From Aequorivita sp. (GTDB lineage: Bacteria; Bacteroidota; Bacteroidia; Flavobacteriales; Flavobacteriaceae): DNA of 64,000 nucleotides. Below, in pieces: positions 43,940-51,472 of this stretch; within the stretch, counting starts at the first letter, position 1, and each line of letters opens with the position of its first letter. Made by a program: the position numbers and the translations under genes. The stretch is taken from NCBI GenBank assembly GCA_024637015.1, contig JAGXGE010000026.1, forward strand, positions 1 to 64,000. The letters run 5' to 3'. The notes below the pieces were generated by a model. The model did not search any database. It was not told the DNA's origin and saw nothing but the letters and a program-made list of their open reading frames with translations.

Positions 43940-44923
43940 ATGAAACTTCAAACCCAAATACCACTAAAGCCCGAAGAAAATCAAATAGATTATTCCTCAA
44001 AAATACTTTTGTTGGGAAGTTGTTTTTCGGAAAATATTGGAGGGAAGTTTGATTATTATAAGTTTCAGAATCTTCAGAATCCGTTTGGGGTTATTTTCAA
44101 TCCGCTTTCCATTGAAAGATTGATTGTTCGTGCTATTGAAAACGTTTCTTTTTCTGAGAAAGACATTTTTCAACACAACGAAATTTGGAAATGTTTTGAT
44201 GCACATTCAGAACTTGCAGCTTTGGATAAAACCGAATTTTTAAACAATCTGAATTCGGCTTTAAAAAATCTTCGGGAAGCACTTTTTTCTTCAACACATA
44301 TCATTTTCACTTTCGGAACTTCGTGGGTATATAGAAATATTGAAAGCAATGAAACTGTAGCTAATTGCCATAAGCTTCCACAGAAAAATTTCAAGAAAGA
44401 GTTGTTGTCAATCGAAGAGATTTCAAAAAGTATACAAAATATCTCCAATAAAATTTCAGAAGTAAATCCAAATGCAACTATTATAAATACGGTTTCACCA
44501 GTTCGACATATTAAAGATGGTTTTGCAGAAAATACCTTGAGTAAAGCACACCTCATTTCCGCAATTCACCAAACAATTTGTCATCCTGAGCTTGTCGAAG
44601 GGCAACAACTAACAACCATCAACCATCAACTATTTTACTTTCCTTCTTTTGAAATAATGATGGATGAACTTCGCGATTACCGTTTTTATTCAGAAGATAT
44701 GCTTCACCCCAACAAAACGGCAATCGAAATCATTTGGCAAAAATTTTCCACAGTGTGGATTTCTTCTGAAACGGAATCTCTTCAAAAGGAAATTGCATCC
44801 ATTCAAAATGGTTTGCTTCATAGGCCTTTCAACCCAACAAGTGCAGAACATCATCATTTTTTTGAAAAATTGGAACAGAAAATATCTTCAATTACAAAAC
44901 AGTTTCCGCACATTCAATTTTAA
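43940..44923 (+). CDS. GSCFA domain-containing protein
   Basis: A 327-residue protein whose motif LGSCFSENIG (residues 31-40) gives the GSCFA family its name. The family is a probable SGNH-like hydrolase: HIIFTFGTSWVYRN and VSPVRHIKDG carry conserved blocks, and the latter includes the His. An extra segment near residues 214-233 (HPELVEGQQLTTINHQLF) is encoded by an inserted palindrome and heptamer units, in frame. Substrate is unknown. The protein otherwise reads as complete. Confidence 0.88.
   Translation: MKLQTQIPLKPEENQIDYSSKILLLGSCFSENIGGKFDYYKFQNLQNPFGVIFNPLSIERLIVRAIENVSFSEKDIFQHNEIWKCFDAHSELAALDKTEFLNNLNSALKNLREALFSSTHIIFTFGTSWVYRNIESNETVANCHKLPQKNFKKELLSIEEISKSIQNISNKISEVNPNATIINTVSPVRHIKDGFAENTLSKAHLISAIHQTICHPELVEGQQLTTINHQLFYFPSFEIMMDELRDYRFYSEDMLHPNKTAIEIIWQKFSTVWISSETESLQKEIASIQNGLLHRPFNPTSAEHHHFFEKLEQKISSITKQFPHIQF
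44585..44631. repeat. Palindrome plus heptamer units inside the GSCFA gene
   Basis: CCTGAGCTTGTCGAAGG (44585-44601) is followed by ACCATCA-type 7-nt units. The 23 bases at 44609-44631 are exactly the reverse complement of 63768-63790, the arm in front of the third four-helix-bundle gene. Confidence 0.9.
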
Positions 44924-44960
44924 GGACTACCCACTGCATCCAAATACTGCTTTCTAAAGA

Positions 44961-45008
44961 ATACGTCAATTGCCCTATTGTGAAGCTTTTGCTTTTGGGG
45001 CAATTTTG
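44961..45008 (+). promoter_or_regulatory. TCS box a and -7-like box, upstream of the lipoprotein gene
   Basis: ATACGTCAATTGCCCTAT (44961-44978) is an 18-bp imperfect palindrome of the form ATAGGGCA-nn-TGCCCTAT. It is followed after 22 nt by CAATTTTG (45001-45008), a [TC]AnnTTT[GA] -7-like box. The same arrangement occurs at three more places within 6 kb. Confidence 0.65.
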
Positions 45009-45060
45009 CTTCAACTAATAATCACGTATCCGCTAGGGCGGAGAGTTAAAACCAAATAAA

Positions 45061-45579
45061 ATGAAAACATTCAACAAAACAATTTTAGTATTATTGGCTG
45101 TAGTAGCGATAAGCTTCACTTCATGTAAAAAAGATGACGATGGGGGAGGTGGAGGAAGCGCTAGCTCGGGAACAATTGCTGCCAAAGTGAACGGCTCTAA
45201 TTTCACCTCTATGGAAGTTGCGTCAAGAGCTACACAATCAACAGGTGGTGGACCCACTACAATTATCCTTCAAGGTTCTGATGCTTCCGGAAAGGGCATA
45301 TTTATTACAATGAATAATTTTGATGGTGTGGGCACTTATGAATTTTCGGATTCAAATGTGTTTTTGGTGGCTACTTATGTTGAAACCAATATAAATAACC
45401 CGCAGAATTCCCAAACTTGGACAGCTCCTTATGAAGGCAGCGGCGTAATAGGCCAGGTTAAAATTTCTGAAAAAACAGAGACAAGCATCAAAGGAACGTT
45501 CAATTTTACTGGTAAGAACGTAAATGGAGACAATTCTTTGAAGAATATTACTGACGGTTCTTTTAACCTTAATTTCTAA
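45061..45579 (+). CDS. Surface lipoprotein of unknown function (DUF6252-like)
   Basis: A 172-residue lipoprotein. The signal peptide ends in FTSC (Cys22), followed by KKDDDGGGGG, an acidic tether that predicts surface exposure. The mature domain of about 130 residues is all beta (IAAKVNGSNFTS, GTYEFSD, SIKGTFNFTGKN), as in DUF6252-type proteins. No enzymatic residues are apparent. It has its own TCS box upstream, so it may be a target of the nearby LuxR-type regulator. Confidence 0.8.
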   Translation: MKTFNKTILVLLAVVAISFTSCKKDDDGGGGGSASSGTIAAKVNGSNFTSMEVASRATQSTGGGPTTIILQGSDASGKGIFITMNNFDGVGTYEFSDSNVFLVATYVETNINNPQNSQTWTAPYEGSGVIGQVKISEKTETSIKGTFNFTGKNVNGDNSLKNITDGSFNLNF

Positions 45580-45694
45580 AAAAATAAACCGCATTTAAGA
45601 AAATCTCCATTTTGAGGTTTTTACGTGGGCCGGGGGATAAACGCAAGTTTTTCCTCCGGTTTTTTTATTGAAAAAGTTGATGAGCTTAAATATT

Positions 45695-45795
45695 TTAAAC
45701 CAACAACCAACAACCAACAACCAACAACCAACAACCAACAACCAACAACCGACAACCAACAACCGACAACCAACAACCGACAACCGACAACCGAG
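45695..45795. repeat. Heptamer tandem array (AACCAAC)
   Basis: About 13-14 tandem 7-nt units, mostly AACCAAC and with AACCGAC variants toward the right end. The array stops right before TCS box b at 45797. The apparent reading frames through it on both strands are repeats, not genes. Confidence 0.9.
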
Positions 45796-45796
45796 A

Positions 45797-45844
45797 ATAC
45801 GTCAACTGCCCTATTGATTTCATCTTTTTAATGAAACATCTTTG
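45797..45844 (+). promoter_or_regulatory. TCS box b and -7-like box, upstream of the propeller gene
   Basis: ATACGTCAACTGCCCTAT (45797-45814) differs at one base from box a. A 22-nt gap leads to CATCTTTG (45837-45844). The ATG of the propeller protein follows at 45872. Confidence 0.65.
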
Positions 45845-45871
45845 AATCATCAACATATAAAAACCACAATT

Positions 45872-47740
45872 ATGAAAACTTCAATACTTTTTTATACTTT
45901 AATCTGCTTTGCATTTATAAACCAAAATTCAATGTTGGCGCAAAAAGCAGAGCAACCAGATTTTCGATATGATACTGGGGCGAAAATAAATGAAATGTCA
46001 CTTACGCAAGGAGGAACAATGGTGGTTGCTACCAACGATGGTCTTGTGGGGATAAAACCAGGTAGCAACCAACTGTTGTTTAATTTTACTGAATACGGAA
46101 GGGTAAAACCAGAGGAGCTTACTTTTATTCCCAACGCGCCCTATGTAATCGTTGCACAAGGAGGGTTTGCCAATTTAACGGCAAAAAAATCTGTGATTGA
46201 TTATATCTCTGGACAGGTTTTATTCAACACCGAAAGCAATGGTTGGAAAATAGCCTATAGCTGTGATGTGAAAATGCCACAAAACAAATTGGTTGTAACT
46301 GGACAACGTCGATCAGAAGAAAAATTCGCCACTGCGGTTGCTGTTTACGATCTGAATACTGGAAAAGAAGATTACAGATTCAATCTGGGTGATCCCGGAA
46401 AAGTTACAATGGGTGCCGGTATGCAACCAAGTGGATCTGTTTTGCTTCTAAAAGATTATTTAATTGTTCCGACAACCAAAGGATTATTGGCCAAAAAAGC
46501 ACAAACTGGTGAAACACTTTGGGAAAATGATATGAAAAATATCAGCTGGATGGTGGCAGATGCTTCTGAAAAAGAAATCTATGCTTTCGAAAGCGTAAAC
46601 CAAGGGAAAAACACCCGGATTCACAAAGTTGGTGTAAATGGTGCCGAGCTTTGGAAAGATGACCATAAAGTGAAAGGCCAGGTTGTTAATTTCCAAATTT
46701 TGCCCAATGGAATAGCCGTAGTGAGCAACCAAAGCGATGGTGGTAGCGATAGCGTTTTTGCTGCAAAGAACGAATCCAACATCGCATTTTTGAGTGCGTC
46801 AAACGGAGAGGATCTTTGGGAAAAAGCTCCTAAAACAAAAGGCTATGTGCAGCATTTTTATGTAATGGAAGATGGTATTCTCTTCGGAATTTATCAAGGA
46901 GGTATCAACAAAATTTCGTTTGACGGACAGACGCTTTTCAAAAAACCGTTAAAAACAGGAGAGAATATTTTAACAATGGCGGAAACGCCTCAAGGATTAA
47001 TTTACATAACTTCTGAAGATGCTAATATTGTAAACCTTAAAACGGGGGATCAGGTTTGGGACAAACCTTTAAAATATAAAAGAGCTGGTGCTGTGAGTTC
47101 AACTTTAGACAGTAAGAATAACCGCTATCTTATAAGTGCGGACGAAAATTTATTTGCTGTAGATGCTACTTCTGGCGATGTGACCACTTTGGCAGAATCA
47201 AAATTTGATGGCAAGGAAGCCCCGTCACACGTTGAAATTAGAGATGGTGGAATTCTATTGACCAGCGATCAAAATATGCTTTTAATGGACTGGAATGGCG
47301 GTAAACAATGGCAGGAATATTATCGCGCGCCAGGTAAAAGCGCTATGGGTGCTATTTTAGCTGGAGTTTCTGCTGTGGCTTCTGCCGCTGCTGCTACTGC
47401 CGCCGCAAACTCTTCTATGCAAAACAAATTGGCAGGATATAACAGTCAATCTGAACGTGATGCAGATTTAGCTGGAGGAATGGCAGCCGCAACTGGTGCT
47501 TCAATCTCTGAAATGCTCAAACGTTTTAAAGCAACAGCAGCCACTAAAGATGACCAGTTTATACTTACCAAACTTGAGGATGGTGTAGGCCTCGTGAAAT
47601 TGAGTAAGGATACTGGTGAAAAGGGAAAGGAAATTGTTCTTAAAGACAAACAACCTGAATATATTGTTGATGAGATTGGCGGAATCCTTTATTATAAAGC
47701 AGATAACAACTCAATTTTTGCTTACGATCTTAAAAAGTAA
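45872..47740 (+). CDS. PQQ-like beta-propeller protein
   Basis: An exported propeller of 622 residues from the ATG at 45872, which begins the signal peptide (KTSILFYTLICFAFINQNSMLAQ). PQQ-like blades recur as G-x-x-LW-E/D patterns (TGETLWENDMK, NGAELWKDDHK, NGEDLWEKAPK, TGDQVWDKPLK). An Ala/Gly-rich hydrophobic stretch (MGAILAGVSAVASAAAATAAA, near residues 500-520) interrupts the propeller close to the C-terminus and may insert in a membrane or mediate oligomerisation. No cofactor ligands can be claimed. It ends at a strong terminator. Confidence 0.82.
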   Translation: MKTSILFYTLICFAFINQNSMLAQKAEQPDFRYDTGAKINEMSLTQGGTMVVATNDGLVGIKPGSNQLLFNFTEYGRVKPEELTFIPNAPYVIVAQGGFANLTAKKSVIDYISGQVLFNTESNGWKIAYSCDVKMPQNKLVVTGQRRSEEKFATAVAVYDLNTGKEDYRFNLGDPGKVTMGAGMQPSGSVLLLKDYLIVPTTKGLLAKKAQTGETLWENDMKNISWMVADASEKEIYAFESVNQGKNTRIHKVGVNGAELWKDDHKVKGQVVNFQILPNGIAVVSNQSDGGSDSVFAAKNESNIAFLSASNGEDLWEKAPKTKGYVQHFYVMEDGILFGIYQGGINKISFDGQTLFKKPLKTGENILTMAETPQGLIYITSEDANIVNLKTGDQVWDKPLKYKRAGAVSSTLDSKNNRYLISADENLFAVDATSGDVTTLAESKFDGKEAPSHVEIRDGGILLTSDQNMLLMDWNGGKQWQEYYRAPGKSAMGAILAGVSAVASAAAATAAANSSMQNKLAGYNSQSERDADLAGGMAAATGASISEMLKRFKATAATKDDQFILTKLEDGVGLVKLSKDTGEKGKEIVLKDKQPEYIVDEIGGILYYKADNNSIFAYDLKK

Positions 47741-47798
47741 TCTACTAACCAGATTATTTTTCAAACGGAGGGCGAATTGAGGAACGCCCAAAGTTCTA

Positions 47799-47833
47799 AA
47801 ACCCCATGTTCAACTATGGGGTTTATTTTTTTT
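47799..47833 (+). terminator. Rho-independent terminator after the propeller gene
   Basis: A 9-bp perfect stem (AAACCCCAT / ATGGGGTTT, 47799-47807 and 47816-47824) followed by a T-rich tract. It overlaps upstream in-frame starts of the next reading frame and so supports the later start at 47846. Confidence 0.88.
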
Positions 47834-47845
47834 AATTTATCTTCC

Positions 47846-48571
47846 ATGCTCAAAGATATTTTACTTCCGAATACTAAAAATTTCTATGTCTGGGGCAATA
47901 GCGTTTTTCTGCTTTTGTTGCTTGCAGTCAATTTTGTGGAACCAGTTACCGTTGTTTTCGCATACTTTTTTGAAACAATTATTATAGGTGTTTTTCATAT
48001 TTTAAAACTTTGGTTGATTATTGCCATGGGAAATGCGAACAAAGAAAATGGCAATACGGCCAAAGGTTTTAGCTTAATCCCTTTTTTTATATTCCACTAT
48101 GGAATGTTCGTGGTAGTGCAGTCTATTTTTGCGTTTACTTTTTTTGAAATAGCTGTTCCAGGAATTAGCAGTGGTTTTAACTTGATTCATAACTATGGAG
48201 TTCTTTTGAATGAAAAAGGGATGGGTATTGTTCTTGCTTCCATCTTTTTTACAAACCTCACCTACTTTTATAATAATTTTTTAGCAAATAAAAAGTTTCG
48301 GGAATATTCCGCAAACGAAATTTTCTTTAAACCCTACATCCGTATATTTATACAACAGTTTGCAGTACTATTTTCAGGATTCTTCTTTGTGATTTTTGCG
48401 GCCCATTATGTTGCTGCTATATTATTAATTTTGCTTCGTTTACCTGTGGATCTCATTATGGTTGCAATAGAGAAAAATTCTCCTGTTTTTGATGAAGCGA
48501 TGAAGAAATACTCAAATAGCCATGACCATTATTTGGAGATGAGAAAAAAATACCAACAGTTTTCGGAGTAG
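47846..48571 (+). CDS. DUF6498-type integral membrane protein
   Basis: A 241-residue polytopic membrane protein from the ATG at 47846 (MLKDILLPNTKNFYVWGNSV). At least six hydrophobic helices are visible, among them VFLLLLLAVNFVEPVTVVFAYFF and FFFVIFAAHYVAAILLILLRLP. It resembles the DUF6498 family. No transport motif is recognised. Earlier in-frame starts lie within a terminator hairpin and are rejected. Confidence 0.75.
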   Translation: MLKDILLPNTKNFYVWGNSVFLLLLLAVNFVEPVTVVFAYFFETIIIGVFHILKLWLIIAMGNANKENGNTAKGFSLIPFFIFHYGMFVVVQSIFAFTFFEIAVPGISSGFNLIHNYGVLLNEKGMGIVLASIFFTNLTYFYNNFLANKKFREYSANEIFFKPYIRIFIQQFAVLFSGFFFVIFAAHYVAAILLILLRLPVDLIMVAIEKNSPVFDEAMKKYSNSHDHYLEMRKKYQQFSE

Positions 48572-48582
48572 TTATAACAAAA

Positions 48583-48630
48583 ATAGGGCAAATGCCCTAT
48601 GTAATAAATTAGAAAAGAAATATATCTTTA
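48583..48630 (+). promoter_or_regulatory. TCS box c and -7-like box, upstream of the kinase unit
   Basis: ATAGGGCAAATGCCCTAT (48583-48600) is a perfect 8+8 palindrome, followed after 22 nt by TATCTTTA (48623-48630). It precedes the small membrane protein and histidine kinase genes, suggesting autoregulation. Confidence 0.7.
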
Positions 48631-48654
48631 ATGCTTAAAATTAACCTCAAGGAT

Positions 48655-48897
48655 ATGTATTTACAAGTTGTCATCATCTTGATTTTGCTGGTCTCAATTA
48701 TTGGGTCAGTGATTTGGTTTTTTAACGAAAAAAGAACGATGAACCTCGTACATAATGAAAATATTTCAGCTTTGGAAAGAGCTATTTCCGATAACCGAGG
48801 TCAAATTGATTTTAGAAAATATAATTTTAATAAATATGACCTATTAAAATATAACTTGAAAGACGCTTTGGTAGTACAACCGGAAATAGAATTATAA
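48655..48897 (+). CDS. Small single-pass membrane protein
   Basis: An 80-residue protein from the ATG at 48655 (MYLQVVIILILLVSIIGSVIWFF): one transmembrane helix and a charged, probably cytosolic or periplasmic tail (RAISDNRGQIDFRKYNFNKYDLLKYNL). An in-frame ATG at 48631 abuts the predicted -7 box and would need a leaderless message. The stop is 3 nt before the histidine kinase start, so it may assist or modulate that kinase. Not recognised as a named family. Confidence 0.6.
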   Translation: MYLQVVIILILLVSIIGSVIWFFNEKRTMNLVHNENISALERAISDNRGQIDFRKYNFNKYDLLKYNLKDALVVQPEIEL

Positions 48898-48900
48898 ACT

Positions 48901-50670
48901 ATGATTAAATATCTACTTTTATTTTCGATTCTGGTCAGTTCCACCAACTTTTATTCACAGGACAAGGCAAGGATTGATTCCATCAATAAACTTTATGTTC
49001 AAGGGCTAAACATTCCCCAAGACTCTATTGTTTCATTATTTCAGAATAATTTAAAAGATGCCGAAAAAATCTCATACGAACTGGGTGTCGCAGATGCATA
49101 CTCCCAATTAGGATTGGTTTATAGCTATCAAGGAAAATACGAAAAAAGCACCAAAAGTACTATTGAGGCTATATCTATTTATGAAAAGCTAAATCAAAAG
49201 GACAAAATCGCGGGTTACTATGCTGGATTGGGTTATAGTATGAAATATCGCGACTTGAAAAACGCGCTTTACTATATGCAAAAAGGAAAAGCAATAGCAG
49301 AAGCTAACCAAATGGAAGTTGTGCTTAAAGACATTTACAACAATTATGGCGTTTTAAAAGAAATAAATAAGGAACTGGACAGTGCTCTTTTTTACTATAA
49401 CCGCAGTTTCCAAATTAAACAAAAACTAAATGATACAATAGGTATTCCATATAGCTGGAGCAACATGGCTGGCGTATATGGATTGCAGGAAAACTTTTCA
49501 AAGTCACGAGAATATTTCAATAAATCACTTCAGCAGAGACTTCAATGGGCAGATTCTTTAGGTATTGCAGAAAACTACACTCAGCTAGGAGAGGTTTTTA
49601 TGGCTGAAAAAAAATGGAACGATGCAATTCCACTAATGCACAAGTCATTGCCCATTTCGCTGAAAAAAAGATATCAAAACCTTACCCAGTACAATTACAA
49701 AATGCTTTCAGATATCTACAAAAAATTGAACAACACAGATTCGGCTTTGTATTATTTTGAGCAATATTCCACGGTAAAAGATAGTGTTCACAGTATAAAG
49801 GTTCAAGAAAGCATTGCGGCACTAAACATTGAATTTGAAACCGAAAAGAAACAAAACGAAATCCTTAAACAGCGTGCCCAGCTGGCCGAAAAAGATTTGG
49901 AAGTGCGAAGGAAGAACACGCTTCTTTACGGCAGTTTGGGTTTGGCTTTAATTCTTGGTTTGTTGGGCTATCTATTTTACAACCAGCAAAAATTAAAAAA
50001 CCGTCAACTTCAAAAGGAGGGAGAATTGAAAGCGGCTTTGTCACAAATTGAAACCCAAAACAGACTGCAGGAACAACGCTTGCGAATCTCCCGAGACCTT
50101 CACGATAACATTGGCGCACAGCTTACCTTTATCATTTCTAGTATCGATAATTTAAAATATGGCTTTACGGATATCAGTGAAAAATTGGGCAATAAACTAA
50201 CCAGCATCAGTAATTTCACATCGCAAACCATTTATGAGCTTCGCGATACCATTTGGGCGATGAACAAAGGAAACATCACTTTTGAAGACCTTCAGGCTCG
50301 CATTGCAAACTTTATAGAACACGCCAAAAATGCTTCGGAAACAACCGAGTTTTCTTTTCAAATTGACAAAGATGTTGATGAAACCCATGTATTTTCATCC
50401 GTGGAAGGAATGAACATTTATAGGATCATTCAAGAGGCAGTAAACAACGCATTGAAATATGCTTCTGCAGACGAAATTGAAGTTAATATTTCAAAAGAAG
50501 AAAACCAATATCATATTAATGTTACCGATAACGGTAAAGGTTTCGATACTAATACAATAGAAATGGGAAATGGCCTCAACAATATGAAAAAGCGAGCTCG
50601 AGAGATTGGGGGAACAATTAAAATAAAGTCATCCAAAAAGGGAACCGTTATTTTATTAGTAACCGCCTAA
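48901..50670 (+). CDS. TPR-containing sensor histidine kinase (NarL-type partner)
   Basis: A 589-residue kinase. A signal peptide (ending STNFYSQ) precedes a periplasmic stretch of about six tetratricopeptide repeats (for example ADAYSQLGLVYSYQGKYEKS). One transmembrane helix (LLYGSLGLALILGLLGYLFY, near residue 345) leads to a HisKA_3 dimerisation domain with the phospho-His in RISRDLHDNIGAQL, then an ATPase domain (IIQEAVNNALKYA; NVTDNGKGFD; GNGLNNMKKRA). The ligand is unknown. The LuxR-type regulator follows 76 nt downstream. Confidence 0.93.
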   Translation: MIKYLLLFSILVSSTNFYSQDKARIDSINKLYVQGLNIPQDSIVSLFQNNLKDAEKISYELGVADAYSQLGLVYSYQGKYEKSTKSTIEAISIYEKLNQKDKIAGYYAGLGYSMKYRDLKNALYYMQKGKAIAEANQMEVVLKDIYNNYGVLKEINKELDSALFYYNRSFQIKQKLNDTIGIPYSWSNMAGVYGLQENFSKSREYFNKSLQQRLQWADSLGIAENYTQLGEVFMAEKKWNDAIPLMHKSLPISLKKRYQNLTQYNYKMLSDIYKKLNNTDSALYYFEQYSTVKDSVHSIKVQESIAALNIEFETEKKQNEILKQRAQLAEKDLEVRRKNTLLYGSLGLALILGLLGYLFYNQQKLKNRQLQKEGELKAALSQIETQNRLQEQRLRISRDLHDNIGAQLTFIISSIDNLKYGFTDISEKLGNKLTSISNFTSQTIYELRDTIWAMNKGNITFEDLQARIANFIEHAKNASETTEFSFQIDKDVDETHVFSSVEGMNIYRIIQEAVNNALKYASADEIEVNISKEENQYHINVTDNGKGFDTNTIEMGNGLNNMKKRAREIGGTIKIKSSKKGTVILLVTA

Positions 50671-50716
50671 TAAGGCAATTGCCCTATTTTCTTATGTTCT
50701 TAAAACCGTATTTTTA
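50670..50716 (+). promoter_or_regulatory. TCS box d and -7-like box, upstream of the response regulator
   Basis: ATAAGGCAATTGCCCTAT (50670-50687) has one mismatch to a perfect palindrome. After 21 nt comes TATTTTTA (50709-50716). The first base overlaps the kinase stop codon. Confidence 0.65.
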
Positions 50717-50746
50717 AGTATCTTTAAATTACTAACTAACACTAAG

Positions 50747-51394
50747 ATGCTGAAGATTGCAATAGTTGACGATAATTCTTTCCTTATCCACGCCATAAAG
50801 GAAAAACTTTCCTTTTTTGATGATGTTGCCGTGAAGCACACTTCTGTAAATGGCAGCGAACTTCTCACAAAACTCCAAGAAAATCATAATCTCGATTTAA
50901 TTTTGATGGATATTGAAATGCCCGTACTCAACGGTATTGAAACTACCCAAGTAGTAAAGCAGAAGTATCCACACATCAAAATAATCATGCTCACCGCTTT
51001 TGACAATGACGAGCATATTTTTAACGCTATAAAAGCTGGGGCAGACGGTTATTTGCTGAAAGAAATTAATCCGAAAGATTTATACGATGGAATCTGTGAA
51101 ACCTTAAATGGCGGTGCGGCGATGAACCCTTCCATAGCAGTGAAAACATTGAAACTGCTCCGCAATCCAATCGATATTCAAAATTCAAGAGACCAAGAAG
51201 AAATATCACTTTCTAACCGCGAGGTGGAAGTTTTGGAACAGCTGAGTAAAGGTTTGAGCTATACAGTGATTGCAGAGCATCTTTTCCTTTCGCCGAGTAC
51301 CGTTAGAAAACATATTGAAAATATCTACAAAAAACTTCAAGTGCACAGTAAGATTGAAGCGGTCCAAAAAGCGCGTAATCACAATATTATTTAA
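50747..51394 (+). CDS. LuxR/NarL-family response regulator
   Basis: A 215-residue regulator: receiver domain (IVDDNSFLIHAI; phospho-Asp in LILMDIEMPVLNGIE near residue 52; TAFDNDEHIF; LLKE) and a LuxR HTH (LSNREVEVLEQLSKGLSYTVIAEHLFLSPSTVRKHIENIYKKL). It is the clear partner of the upstream kinase. It is preceded by the same 18-bp palindrome as three other units, the most likely DNA target of this protein. Confidence 0.95.
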   Translation: MLKIAIVDDNSFLIHAIKEKLSFFDDVAVKHTSVNGSELLTKLQENHNLDLILMDIEMPVLNGIETTQVVKQKYPHIKIIMLTAFDNDEHIFNAIKAGADGYLLKEINPKDLYDGICETLNGGAAMNPSIAVKTLKLLRNPIDIQNSRDQEEISLSNREVEVLEQLSKGLSYTVIAEHLFLSPSTVRKHIENIYKKLQVHSKIEAVQKARNHNII

Positions 51395-51472
51395 AAAATA
51401 TCCTTTCTAAAAATAGTTGTAGTTTTATGTTTCATTTCTGAAAAAAAATACTTGGAATATTAATCTATTACT

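Noticed and set aside
45595-45831. Reading frames on both strands across the AACCAAC array
   Set aside because: Their sequence is a translation of the tandem repeat (TTNNQQP-like) with no family resemblance. They are products of a period-7 array that lacks stop codons.
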